A DNA stretch of 64,000 bases from Meghimatium bilineatum (taxonomy: Eukaryota; Mollusca; Gastropoda; Stylommatophora; Philomycidae). Location: the NCBI GenBank assembly GCA_034231615.1, contig CM067306.1, positions 64,135,790 through 64,199,789 on the forward strand. Direction: 5' to 3'. This document shows, in pieces, positions 11,285 to 21,900 of this stretch. The notes under the pieces are model-generated. The model did not search any database and was not told where the DNA came from. It worked only from the letters and a program-made list of their open reading frames with translations. Within the stretch, counting starts at the first letter, position 1. Every line of letters begins with the position of its first letter. The position numbers were made by a program, and so were the translations under genes.

Positions 11285-11500
11285 AAAATGAGGCGACTAA
11301 GGAGGTCATGGGATGGAGTTGACTGTCCCATCCCATATAGAGTCAAAGTGAGCAAAAGGTCATGCTGAAGTTAGATGTTCTAGGCTGAAAGGCGCAGATA
11401 ACTCGGCTAATCTGTAAATCGCGACACAAGAAATTCCGTTGTCCAGACCCACATTCTGCTAGTCAGCAGGAGTTTGAAACTGAACACAGAAGATAGAGAA
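11285..11500 (+). mobile_element. SINE B copy, 5' truncated
   Basis: Contains GGCGACTAAGGAGGTCATGG, GACTGTCCCATCCCATATAG, GGCTGAAAGGCGCAGATAAC and GCAGGAGTTTGAAACTGAAC. Confidence 0.8.
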
Positions 11501-11532
11501 GAACACAAATCATGAAAAACATCAACAATATT

Positions 11533-11865
11533 GTTATACTGTATTCATAAACTCTGAAATAATACGTTATACTGTATTCATAAACTCTGAAATAATACGT
11601 TATACTGTATTCATAAACTCCGAAATAATACGTTATACTGTATTCATAAACTCTGAAATAATACGTTATACTGTATTCAAAAACTCTGAAATAATACGTT
11701 ATACTCTATTCATAAACTCTGAAATAATACGTTATACTGTATTCATAAACTCTCTGAAATAATACGTTATACTGTATTCATAAACTCTCTGAAATAATAC
11801 GTTATACTGTATTCATAAAATCTCTCAAATAATAAGTTATACTGTATTCATAAACTCTGAATCAT
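11533..11865. repeat. 33-bp tandem array, about 10 copies
   Basis: Unit GTTATACTGTATTCATAAAC plus TCTGAAATAATAC. Some units carry an extra CT. It lies just upstream of the coiled-coil/MATH gene. Confidence 0.92.
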
Positions 11866-11911
11866 TTACACAATCAAACATTTGAACTGTGACCTCATCA
11901 CGTGACTAAAC

Positions 11912-13666
11912 ATGTCCTTGATATCAAGAACATGCGTTCTGTTTCAGGTCAAAATGGTGACCAGTGTGACAGAAGGGTTTACCCAAGTCATCAGACGTTT
12001 GGACCAGATGCAAAGGGAACAGTCACAAATGATGGAACGTTTGGTTACAATACAGAATATTCAAGAAATTCAGAGCCGGAAACAAAGTTCGATGGAAGGT
12101 CAACTTTCTGAGATGGCGACCAAACTTGAACAAGAGAAGATTTTCATGAGAGATCAACTGAGAGATGCTCAAAATGAGATCCTGGAACATCTCCAGCACA
12201 TTCATCCACTTCCTGGTGGTGCTTCTTTACAGGTGAACACAGGTCAAGTGTTACATCAAGAGACGCAGACTGTGTGTGGTGAAAATGATGTCAATGACGA
12301 GGTTAAAGTCAAACATCAAATACTGGAACAAGTAACAGACGTAATAGAAGATGAGGTCGTCGAGGTGTCACAAACATGTCAGGGGTTGTCCCGACAAATA
12401 GAAGGTGTATTTAAAGACAAAACAACTGGATTTGTTGCACAAGAGAGGGAGAAATTAATGACTTCTGTAGCGGAGCTTCATTCTATTCCAGATGTTATCA
12501 GAGGACATACGAGGGCAGAACTTGTTTGGTTAATGGAACAGGTCGATACAAGACTATCGGAAACTAACACTTCCGTTACGTCTGTTAATGAGAAATTGTT
12601 TGTGTTAAGCAGAGAAATGATTGAACAAGCTGACCAGACTAGACTGATGACTGAGATGTTAGATAAACAGAAGAAACAGATTACTAATAAACTAGACAAA
12701 AAACATGTAGACTTGATTGAGATGTTAGACAAACAACAGACACATATGACTGAAGAATTAGATAAGTATCAAAGAGAGATAATTGAAGAATTAACAAAAT
12801 CACAAGAACAGATAACTGAGATAATAACAAAAACAACAGAGACAATGAAAGAAGGCATGCTAAATCATGTGACCAGTTGTGAAGAAATAAGGGCAGATAA
12901 TTGGCAGAACGTAAAAGTAGATATTGAAAATATTAAGACATCGGTTACTTCCCTTAGAGAAATCGCTGACAAAATGGAGACCAACATGGCGGCTACTGTC
13001 CAGAAAATAGAAAGTCTGGAAACTTCTGTGACTGCCGGACAACAAACTGTGAGAGATGATTTAGTAATCAAAATACAACAACAGAATAACATGATCAAGA
13101 AACTGAAAGAATCTACTCTGGGAGTAAAAGATGACATAGACAGAGTGAAACGTCAGATGATTGCTGTCATTGAGAAAGAATCTCAACTTGTGAGAGACAG
13201 GATACAGGGTCCACTACCTTCTTTTGGAAAATATACATTTCATTTTTATATAGAGAATTTTAAAACTTTGGTCAGATCAGGGAAATATGTTCACAGCTTA
13301 CCGTGGTATATCAACGAGATGAGGTCGTGTGTTAAGGGTTCAGCGGGTTTTTTGGAGAATGGTGATTTAAGTGTATGGTTTATTCATGAACGTCATCCTC
13401 GTGAGGTAGGTTTACAGCCATGTACTACTAGTGGAACACTCAATGTCAAGGCTACCATCTGTGACATCTATAAGAAAACATTACCAGATGTAGAACTTGG
13501 GGAAAAGAATAAGTCTATGACAGAGAGTGGTATTTTATCTAACGGGATATGGGGTCGTGAGATAGGAGTGACATCATGCGATAATCTCATAATAAAGGGC
13601 TACGGAGACAAGGAGGGGTACTGGTATAAATCTTTGCTAATCAGGTTTGAAGTCACAGTTTGTTAG
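11912..13666 (+). CDS. Coiled-coil protein with C-terminal MATH/TRAF-like domain (584 aa, or 570 aa from the second Met)
   Basis: A single uninterrupted frame, by far the longest in the window. Residues 20-420 are rich in Gln, Glu, Lys and Leu with heptad-like repeats (several EMLDKQ-type units near 248-300), indicating a long coiled coil. Residues 435-584 look like a MATH/TRAF-C fold: an initial FYIENFKTLVRSGKY, a central LSVWFIHERHP strand and a final LLIRFEVTVC. The sequence TTCTGTTTCAG lies just before GTCAAAATGG, so the frame upstream of 11948 may be intron and the real start may be the ATG at 11954, which has a good context (A at -3, G at +4). By analogy with TRAF-type proteins it may trimerise through the coiled coil and bind peptides through MATH, but no RING or zinc fingers are visible. 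The role is unknown. An ATTAAA lies at about 13801. Confidence 0.8.
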   Translation: MSLISRTCVLFQVKMVTSVTEGFTQVIRRLDQMQREQSQMMERLVTIQNIQEIQSRKQSSMEGQLSEMATKLEQEKIFMRDQLRDAQNEILEHLQHIHPLPGGASLQVNTGQVLHQETQTVCGENDVNDEVKVKHQILEQVTDVIEDEVVEVSQTCQGLSRQIEGVFKDKTTGFVAQEREKLMTSVAELHSIPDVIRGHTRAELVWLMEQVDTRLSETNTSVTSVNEKLFVLSREMIEQADQTRLMTEMLDKQKKQITNKLDKKHVDLIEMLDKQQTHMTEELDKYQREIIEELTKSQEQITEIITKTTETMKEGMLNHVTSCEEIRADNWQNVKVDIENIKTSVTSLREIADKMETNMAATVQKIESLETSVTAGQQTVRDDLVIKIQQQNNMIKKLKESTLGVKDDIDRVKRQMIAVIEKESQLVRDRIQGPLPSFGKYTFHFYIENFKTLVRSGKYVHSLPWYINEMRSCVKGSAGFLENGDLSVWFIHERHPREVGLQPCTTSGTLNVKATICDIYKKTLPDVELGEKNKSMTESGILSNGIWGREIGVTSCDNLIIKGYGDKEGYWYKSLLIRFEVTVC

Positions 13667-13699
13667 GATGTATTCATATGAACTATTTCTCTCACTGTT

Positions 13700-15230
13700 C
13701 TCTCTTATTTCTCAGTGTCCCTCCATATATCTGAATCTCTCTCTATTGCAATCACACAAACAAAATACAGAATTCACTAACATAGATCAAATGTTGTGAT
13801 ATTAAAAGGCTACAGCATTATACTATGACAGACATGTACGAACAACGTTTCAGATAAAATGTCTGTTTTAAGCGGATAACGAATTGAAATCTCTACATAA
13901 ACAAATGAGTATACAAGTACAAACAAGGTGAGGGTTTGTGGTGTTTCCCGGGGAGCGGGGTGGGTATTTCTAATATTATAGATGTCTTCCTGTGATGTAC
14001 AAATCTTGTTCAAAAACTATCACGATTTGGTAGTTGAACTAGTATATTTTACATTCTTGCAGTTGAAGTAGTATATTTGACTTACTTGAATATGAAGTAG
14101 TATGTATGACGTCCTTGCATTTGAAGTAGTGTATTTGACGTACTCGCAGAAACAGATAGTAGTCATACAAAACTGCACTAAATCTCCATTGTTGTTATTG
14201 TGTCACTGAATCGCCGTGTTAGTTACTGGACACCTGAAAGTAGTAGAAACACCCAGTACACTTATAGAGACCCATGTCCAGTAGAAGCACCCAGTGCACT
14301 TATAGAGACCCATGTCCAGTAGAAACACCCAGTCCACTTACAGAGACCCATGTCCAGTAGTAACCCCCACAACACTTACAGAGACCCATATCCAGTGGGC
14401 ATATTGCGAGAGCTGTAAAACTTGACAAGACTATACAAGTATTTGTTTTGTGAATAATAATCGAAATTATTGCATAAGATTTGAACCAGGACACAGTCAA
14501 CTAAAGTTGATGTTCTCAAGTCATGCTGCTATGACTGTGACATAAGTTTAGTTATATCATGTGTGACTGTGACATAAGGTAGGTTATCTCTTGTGTTACT
14601 GTGACCAAATTTTGCTTCAAATATATTACTTCCAAGTATAGTCGTATTACTTTATAATTTGTCAATTTCTTCATATTTTGTCAAACTTGATATTTTGTCA
14701 CATTTAATATTTTTCAAATTACTTCATATTTTGTCACATTTCATATGTTGTCAAATTACTTCATATTGTGTCACATTTCTTCATATTTTGTCAAATTACT
14801 TCACTTGTTGTCATTCTTCAAATTTTGTCACATTTCTTCATATTTTGTCAAATTACTTCATATGTTGTCATTCTTCAAATTTTGTCACGTTTCTTCATAT
14901 TTTGTTAAATTACTTCATATTTGGTCACATTTCATATGTTGTCAAATTACTTCATATTGTGTCACATTTCTTCATATTTTGTCAAATTACTTCACTTGTT
15001 GTCATATTTCTTCAAATTTTGTCATAGATTGAGGGTAATAGTATTATAAAATATATAATTTAATATGGTGGTATGGAAAGATTCCACAACGCACCTATTG
15101 ATAAAAATGTAGGAGGGATGCAATTGACAAAAATATATTTAGTTCATTTATTATGACCGTATAGTGTAGTACAGTTTGATAGGAGTGAACAGATATAATG
15201 GTAACAATCCAGCTCCTGATTTGGTCGTCA
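13700..15230. repeat. Simple-sequence region with several degenerate tandem arrays
   Basis: Holds GAAGTAGTATATTTGAC-type units (14030-14155), a 36-bp unit around AGACCCATGTCCAGTAGAA (14235-14400), and a long run of TTCATATTTTGTCAAATTAC variants (14655-15030). Open frames here are by-products of repetition. No gene is visible. Confidence 0.8.
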
Positions 15231-15244
15231 GCGTAGTGTTATAT

Positions 15245-15850
15245 TGGCATACATGGTCCACTATCTTCTCTTGGATAAAATACATTTGATTTTTATAGAG
15301 AGAATTTTACAACTTTAGTCAGATCAGGGAAATGTGTTCACAGTTGACCTTGGTCAATGAGGTCGTGTGTTAAGGGTTGTGTGCAGTTTATAAATAATTA
15401 TAATTGTGATTTATATGTAACGTTTATTTATGGACGTCATCCTCATGAGGTAGTTTTACAGCCTGGTACTACTAGTGTAGCACTCACGGTCAAGGCTACC
15501 ATCTGTGACATCTTTAAGAAAACATTAGCAGATGTAGAATTTGGGGAAACATATGGATATTTCAGAGAGTGGCACTGTCTCTAACAGGGATTATGGGAGA
15601 TCTATAAGTATGACATGCGATGATCTCATAGCACAGGGCTACGGAAGAATGATGATCATCCAGCATAGGACCGGTACAGTCAGCAGAAGTGTGATTGCGG
15701 ATACACTCAAGGAGAGATCGGAGCAACTATGGACGTGTCCAGTTTGCAGTGATCATGATCCGATGACTAACTAACTAACTAGGGCTACGGAGACAAGGAA
15801 GGGTACATGTATAAATCTTTGCTAATAAGATTTGAAATCAGTTTCTCCCT
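15245..15850 (+). pseudogene. Decayed partial copy of the MATH-like domain
   Basis: Nucleotide-level copy of the 3' part of the 11.9-13.7 kb gene: FATLVRSGK-like start, MRSCVKG, YGRHPHEVVLQPGTTS, LTVKATICDIFKKTLADVEFG, then a stop. It has frame breaks and lacks the coiled-coil part. It is interrupted at 15646-15780 by a LINE tail, after which the match resumes (GYGDKEGYMYKSLLIRFE) until about 15845, where SINE A sequence begins. A short stretch matching the parent gene's stop region reappears at 16241. It lies in the same orientation as the parent, consistent with an old tandem duplication. Confidence 0.8.
15646..15780 (+). mobile_element. LINE 3' end with (ACTA)n tail inserted in the MATH pseudogene
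   Basis: A 135-bp insert flanked by the 11-bp direct repeat AGGGCTACGGA (15635-15645 and 15781-15791), a target-site duplication. It ends in ACTAACTAACTAACT. Its coding-like part (IQHRTGTVSR, SEQLWTCPVC) matches the 3' ends at 25.1-25.5 kb and 34.4-34.7 kb, so it is a 5'-truncated copy of the same LINE. Confidence 0.85.
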
Positions 15851-16240
15851 AGGATGGGTGTGTCGGGCCATTGTCAGAAATAATGCGATGGCACAGAACA
15901 TTTCCATTCTCTTGACTACATCCTGCTGAAAATCTATAGTAGGATCATTGTCCTGCTACAAGAGAGATTCAGCGGGAGTTTGAGAATGTGTCCTGCTACA
16001 AGAGAGATACAGTGGGAGTTTGAGAATGTGTCCTGCTACAAGAGAGATACAGTGGGAGTTTGAGAATGTGTCCTGCTACAAGAGAGATACAGTGGGAGTT
16101 TGAGAATGTGTCCTGCTACAAGAGAGATACAGTGGGAGTTTGAGAATGTGTCCTGCTACAAGAGAGATACAGTGGGAGTTTGAGAATGTGTCCTGCTACA
16201 AGAGAGATACAGTGGGAGCTTGACAATGAACGATGAAGAT
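15850..16240 (+). mobile_element. SINE A with internal 40-bp expansion (7 copies)
   Basis: The element starts GGTGTGTCGGGCCATTG and runs to the usual 3' segment. From about 15950 the segment GTCCTGCTACAAGAGAGATA...GGGAGTTTGAGAATG is repeated seven times with a 40-bp period. It sits inside the 3' end of the MATH pseudogene. Confidence 0.88.
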
Positions 16241-16332
16241 GAAGTCACAGTTTGTTAGGATGAAAATATTGTAGATATTTCTGTAAAGAGTTTCTCCCTG
16301 CCACTTTCTCTCTTATATCTGTGAGTTAAAAT

Positions 16333-16977
16333 TCTGCAATAATTATGATGCAGAAATCCAGGCAATTAGTGTGGCAGCTAAAAAACTGCTGAACTCCAAC
16401 TCTGACCTACAGCCTGTGGTATTCCTGACAGATGCAAGGTCAGTGCTTCAAGCTCTCCAGTCTGGAAAACTAACAGACTTAAAAAAACTACTTAGCGAAT
16501 TGTCTTGCCAGTATAGGATAACCATGCAGTGGATACCATCTCACTGTGGAATACCAGGAAATGAAAAAGCAGACCAACTGGCTAAAGAAGGTGCTGCCGA
16601 AGACCAACCAGATACCAATCACCTACCATCAGAAAAAACAGATGATCAAGTCAATAAGAAAGTCACAAACACCAACACAAGATGACTATCACATTATGAA
16701 CAGAGCAGAACAAGTTATAATTCTACGTCTCAGAACAGGACACAACCGACTCCGCAGTCACATGTATACAAAGTTCAAGATTGGCAACACAGCCATGTGT
16801 ACATGTGGACAGGCAGCACAGAGTGCCAAACATATACTTCAAGAGTGTTCTGAGCATGAAACGCTGAGACAGACATATTGGCCAGAGGAAACAACACTGG
16901 AATCAAAACTCTATGGGACACTGTATGAACTACAAAAGACAGTGAGTTTTATTAAGGAGACAGAATTACAGATATAG
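16333..16977 (+). mobile_element. LINE fragment: RNase H domain and C-terminal tail
   Basis: One frame encodes YDAEIQAISVAAKKLL, VVFLTDARSVLQALQ, ITMQWIPSHCGIPGNEKADQ and LAKEGA, the acidic and histidine motifs of an RNase H domain from a jockey/I-type LINE. A frameshift near 16670 leads into RAEQVIILRLRTGHNRLRSH, CTCGQAAQSAKHILQECSEH, the usual cysteine-rich tail. The 5' reverse-transcriptase part is missing. Confidence 0.85.
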
Positions 16978-16994
16978 ACATGTTTCAAGTGAAT

Positions 16995-17380
16995 GAAAGA
17001 AGAAAAAAAAATATCTTTGAGTCTCTTTCCATATCTCTTTCTCTCTTATATCTGACTCTCTTTCCATATCTCTTTCTCTCTTATATCTGTGAGTCTCTTT
17101 CCATATCTCTTTCTCTCTTATTTTTTTCTTGATCTTTCCCACTTATTTCTTGTGTCTCATTTTCTCTCTCTGTATCTCATTTATTTCCCTCTTTTTCTCT
17201 CTTATTTCTTTGTATCTCATTTTCCTGTCTCTTTTTTTCTCCCTGTCATCCAATTTCTCTTTTATTTTTATTTCTCACTCATTTCTGCTAGCTTTCCATA
17301 TCTATGTCCATTTCTCCCTCTCTCTCTCTCTCTCTCACACACACGCACACACACATATCTGTGTTATTACTTAATTTTTT
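16995..17380. repeat. CT-rich tract with 33-bp units and (CT)n(CA)n
   Basis: Units of TCTCTTTCCATATCTCTTTC at 17015-17120, then pyrimidine-rich sequence ending in a (TC)n and CA-rich run near 17312-17358. Confidence 0.85.
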
Positions 17381-17825
17381 GTTATTTTCATATAGATCAT
17401 AATATTTCATATCTGATTTAATTAAATTTCTCATGTTGTGTTATAGAACTCTATTGCATTTATACTTATTTGTATTAACCCTATATTACATGACATTGTT
17501 TTTATTTACAACATAACATTTCCACTCATATATCTTCATTTTTGTGTTCACAATTTTAACCGTTTAATGTCCTTTAAAGCCCTTTAATTTTTTTAAATTC
17601 ATGTGTCAAGATGAAACATGATTTCAGCCTATATGCTATTCTCCATGCATTTAAATTAGTTGAAGATATTTTTTTCCAAACAATTGTGCAAATATAAAAC
17701 AAATTTCTAAATTTTTTTAATATTTAAAAAACAGGATTTCGCTTTTGTTAGTGTTTTACAATGGAATATATAGTAGGACAATTGATAACACTCCAAATGT
17801 TAACAAAGTTTATGTACAACTCCCA
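17380..17825. other. No feature recognised
   Basis: AT-rich sequence without convincing coding potential. Confidence 0.5.
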
Positions 17826-18055
17826 GGCTCTTGTGAAAAACAATACTGCAGGGAACCAACAAAGGTGGAAGAAGCAGAGTAGGCGAAATAAAAGCAGGGA
17901 CAGACAACAAACAAGGACTGGACAAGATTTTTTCTTAATCGTCCGCATCCTTGAAGATCATTGGAGGACTCTGTGTGTTAATGCATACAATGTGGTATCT
18001 CTACGCCCCTGACTGTGTGTTAATGCATACAATGTGGTATCTCTACGCCCCTGAC
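17826..18055 (+). mobile_element. LINE 3' end remnant
   Basis: Reads NNTAGNQQRWKKQSRRNKS, WRTLCVNAYNVVSLRP. It matches the better-preserved tail at 50.8-51.1 kb ([15 protein letters not shown]). The last 41 bases are duplicated in tandem. Confidence 0.7.
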
Positions 18056-18074
18056 TGTGTGTGTTTATCTCCAT

Positions 18075-18360
18075 TATGGTCACTCCAATTAATCCACTCC
18101 ATTATGGTCTTCTCTAGGCTGTCATGGCGTTTGATATCATCAAAATATTGTAGTTTTCTGGAAAGAACCATGCTGTTTAGCCAGTTTTCTTTTACATTCA
18201 TTTTTCTGAGTATGGCTATATTGGTGATCTTTTTGATCCATGTTGTTCTGGGGATATTTCTGTAACATTTTGTTTCAAATGTAGCTATTTTATTTTACAC
18301 TTTGTTGGAGATTATTGATCAGTCATAGATCAAGGCAGATCAGTGGTGCTATTTTTTCCT
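18075..18360 (-). mobile_element. LINE remnant
   Basis: The minus strand reads IPRTTWIKKITNIAILRKMN, NWLNSMVLSRKLQYFDDIKR, HDSLEKTIMEW. This is the conserved region after the RT domain in CR1/jockey-like LINEs. It is degenerate. Confidence 0.65.
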
Positions 18361-19190
18361 CCCATTCTAGTCTCATGGTCAAAATTCTCAAACTCACATT
18401 AAAAACAACCATACAAAAAACAGCATCATCATATGATCAAAAAGAAATCAGAACAACACTGATAAATATTTTTATTTTATCAACATTACATCTTGTCTTG
18501 GATTAAGATAATTGTGATAGATCTCTCTATGTCCTACCAGTGTCTTTATTAACTTACATACAATTTCAAAACAATCAGTTAACAAGAATTCCAAAGTGAA
18601 ATAACATTGAAATATGTACCTACAAAAATAGCAATACAACAGCTGGTATCAAGAATCTAACTTGTATTATAAAAATGTCTGCTGCAGCAAGATACAAGAA
18701 CATGGTCATCTCCAGCTTCTGAAACTTGCTCCGACTAAACGGTCAGCCAGAGGCAAGTAGTGAAACCAGACAATACCATGTAAGCAGAAAGCAGATATGA
18801 TCGGGAGTAATACAGATAATTTTCAACTCATTATTTCTATTATAACAATAAAATATAAGTTTCACTCTCTGCGTAAGGTACTCAAAATACACTCCATTTT
18901 TATAGTAACTTATATACTGTCCAGTTCTATGATGGTCAGGGTACCGAGTTCGAATCCCGTCGCAGGTAATTGTGCATCCGTACCATTCAGAAAGCAATGG
19001 CACACTACTAAGTTTATTTATATAGTGAAATATATTCAGTAGTCTCCATAATTCATGACTGTGGCATATCAAGGATTATGGTGTTAGGCCTGTATAATCA
19101 ATTGAGACGTATTAACAGATGGTGTGGTCAGCATCGCGCCTGCCATTACTTTCCCAGAAGATCTAGTACCTATTTCATAAGGCTGGGACA
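18360..19190. other. No gene; isolated B-box-like site
   Basis: Mostly AT-rich. GAGTTCGAATCCCGTC at about 18950 resembles a Pol III B box, but no A box or cloverleaf could be drawn. Confidence 0.4.
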
Positions 19191-19199
19191 ACCCTATGT

Positions 19200-19350
19200 A
19201 ATGGTTTAGAAATATTAATCATGGAGGGGAAAGAGAATACGAGGCAGACCAATACTACGATGGACATATGATACTGGAAGAGGCTGGGCAGAATCCACGG
19301 GACCAAGAAACTTACAGAGTGGCAGTGAGGACAAAGTTCTATAAAGGACA
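19200..19350 (+). mobile_element. LINE C-terminal remnant
   Basis: Reads GKRIRGRPILRWTYDTGRGW, resembling the GKRGRGRPRLRWTDDI end of LINE ORF2. Confidence 0.55.
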
Positions 19351-19389
19351 CCACATAAAGAGATGTGGTCAGCTTAGGGAGCCTTTGAT

Positions 19390-19486
19390 GATTAAAACAT
19401 ATTTCCAGTTGAACTGGGAATTGAACCGTAAATCACCAGATAAGGAAACCAGTGCACTAACCACCGAGTTACCTCTGCCCCCATAA
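19390..19486 (-). mobile_element. tRNA-derived SINE head
   Basis: The minus strand has an A-box-like GGTAACTCGGTGGTTAGTGC and, about 40 bases later, the B box GGTTCAATTCC. A related plus-strand copy at 30366-30440 shares spacing and the following GTTCAACTG. Confidence 0.65.
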
Positions 19487-19639
19487 AATATATCCTGACA
19501 GAACATGAACAGCTTTTGAAGATAAAGAGTTAGAAAACAATAATCTATTCACGATAACATGTTGCAAATATTTCTTGTGTAGATGTTTCAGCACAGACAT
19601 AATTCATAAGAAAATTATCTAAGATAGAAAATTAGTACT

Positions 19640-20165
19640 GCAGGTAACCCAAAAAAGACCTAATACAGGTCATATCATTAAGTAATGACCTAATACTGGT
19701 CAAATCATTAAGTATTGCAGTAAATGTAGGTCAGAAAATGGTAAGAGCACATGATATATAGGTCAAAAAACGATCTCAGCAAATGACCTATATCATTGGT
19801 GAAAAAAAAGGACTGTAAATAAACCTATAGGTCACAAAATGGTCTTGGTAAATGACCTATAGGTCAGAAAATGGTATCAGTAAATGGTCTATATGTCAGA
19901 AAATAGTCTCTATTAAGAACCTATGATATAACGCAGGTCAGTAAAAGACATATAGGTCAGAAAATGGTACATGTATATGTAAATGGCCTATGCATCAGAA
20001 AATGGTATCCGTGAATGACGTATATGTCAGAGAATGGTCTCTATGAAGGATCTATAGGTCAGATAATGATATAACGCCAATCAGTAAAAGACCTATAGGT
20101 GAGAGAAATTATCTAATGTAGGTCACTAAAAGACCTAAAGGTCCGGCAATGATATAACAAGTCAA
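19640..20165. repeat. Degenerate repeat rich in AGGTCA/TGACCT
   Basis: About fifteen loosely spaced units such as GACCTATAGGTCAGAAAATG. AGGTCA or its complement recurs at least ten times, often in the palindrome ACCTATAGGT. No coding frame is present. Confidence 0.75.
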
Positions 20166-20471
20166 TAAAATACTATTAGTCAGAAAATGTTGAATGTTAA
20201 GAAATTAAACTCATCTAGAAACACAATGATGTAATATAGATGATGATGCTGTCCCTCCTCCTACACATGCAAGGATGAGTATGGTATGGAAATAGTCAAT
20301 TAGGTTTGGTGGTGTGTTTATCAGTCCATGTACGGCTGAGGAGTTCAATCCGTGTTTTGAACAAATCTGTTGTAGAGGGTGAACAAGAATGAATGTCTTG
20401 AGATCAAGGAAAGCAGTGTGATGCTTCCTTTCATGTTTGTCTTATTCAAATCACATGCAGCGTTCTACTGT

Positions 20472-20738
20472 GTTTCATACCCTACACTGATCTGATCACG
20501 CTAGGCTGGGTGGTCAAGATATGTTTTTCATACCCTACACTGATCTGATCACGCTAGGCTGGGTGGTCAAGATATGTGTTTCATACCCTACACTGACCTA
20601 ACCACGCTAGGCTGGGTGGTCAAGATATGTGTTTCATACCCTACACTGACCTGATCACGCTAGACTGGGTGGTCAAGATATGTGTTTCATACCCTACACT
20701 GACCTAACCACGCTAGGCTGGGTGGTCAAGATCTGTGA
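20472..20738. repeat. 53-54-bp tandem array, 5 copies
   Basis: Unit TTTCATACCCTACACTGA... GATCACGCTAGGCTGGGTGG TCAAGATATG. Confidence 0.92.
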
Positions 20739-20859
20739 TTTCCCACAAATAATAATGATGATCAGAAGAGAAAGTACTAGGGAATAGAACTAAACACATA
20801 CAAATATTTGCTTTGAAATGGCACAGCATGAGAATAATCTTTCATCAAACTCCTAATCC

Positions 20860-21060
20860 CTCAGGGTTGTAGCGGTGCCAGTCTGGAAACATCAGCACAA
20901 AAATTCAACCATGTCTCTGTTCTCAGTTTCTTAACTGTGGAGAATCTTAATTCTATCCAATCTTTAATATTATCAAACGACTTTCTTTGTCATCTTCTTC
21001 CACCCTCAACTGTTTAGTTTTAGAAAGGGAATCTTGTCAACCAAACCACACAAGTTTGTG
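20860..21060 (-). mobile_element. LINE ORF2 C-terminal remnant
   Basis: The minus strand reads GRRRQRKSFDNIKDWIEFSF, TETWLNFCADVSRLAPLQP, matching the usual RRGRQRKSWMDNIKDWTGL and APLRP LINE ending. Confidence 0.7.
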
Positions 21061-21164
21061 AATGTGTCACCAGCTCCATGAGATATTCTTATTCACCTGC
21101 AAGAGTATTTTATTCTGTAAATGTTGATTTTGTTTTGACTAACAGATACACAATAATCTATCTT

Positions 21165-21900
21165 GACATGTCTACGTCTCCTAACATTAGCACTTTGTAG
21201 ATCAAACTCAAAGATTGTCAAATTCATTACAGTTCAGTTGTTTGTCCATTGCATGATGATTATGACCATTTGTAGCATCCAGTACTGGATATTCTGTTTA
21301 AGACATGTTCTTGTACAGGTGGATAAGTCCTATGGTGGCCCAAAATGTCTTCGGACAAGCAATGATCATTTTCTACGGTGTTTCATATGTTTGTGTTGTA
21401 CTGATCAGTTTCCATTTTTGAGCTACTGTATTTCTCTCTTTACACAAGATGGAACATCTTTTTTTTTAATTGCAGTGCGCCATGTATCTGCTATGTGCAG
21501 CATGTTCTTGTGGATCATAGTTTATGCCAATTTCAGTGAGGTTTTTTAACAAACTCCTTGTAGCACTTGATTTGGCCACCTTGAGATTGCAAGCCTTTTT
21601 GTGTCTCACCAGAGAAGAGTACTTCTGGTAGATGGTGTTCTGACATGACTTGCCCAACAAATTTGTGACTATAACAGTAGTATCGATGTGAGGGATACTA
21701 GCTACTTTGAGGCGACTGTCGATACTAAATCAATGGATTGATCTGACAAACCGGGACATTAATGTGTTAAGGAAAACCTCATCTGCTCAGAAGATTTTCA
21801 AGTGTGAATCATGGTCGCACTCAAGTTTGCATGTGGTTGGTGTCAAGATTGGAACAGCGTGTAAAGAGAAGCATAACAGATATATGAGGTAGGTATGTCC
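21165..21900 (-). mobile_element. LINE reverse-transcriptase 3' remnant
   Basis: The best frame gives NLKVAKSSATRSLLKNLTEI and GINYDPQEHAAHSRYMAHC. A neighbouring frame reads HGGQIKCYKEFVKN-like. The layout matches the region before the final zinc-finger end of the LINE at 10.3-11.2 kb. Frameshifts are frequent. Confidence 0.55.

Noticed and set aside
14659-15032. Hydrophobic 95-122-codon frames resembling membrane proteins
   Set aside because: Translation of TTCATATTTTGTCA simple repeats.
18940-18975. Possible tRNA gene (GTTCGAATCCC)
   Set aside because: Only a B-box-like string is present. No A box, acceptor stem or anticodon arm could be drawn.
21163-21549. Plus-strand 128-codon frame with many Cys and Phe
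   Set aside because: Antisense shadow of a decayed LINE on the minus strand.
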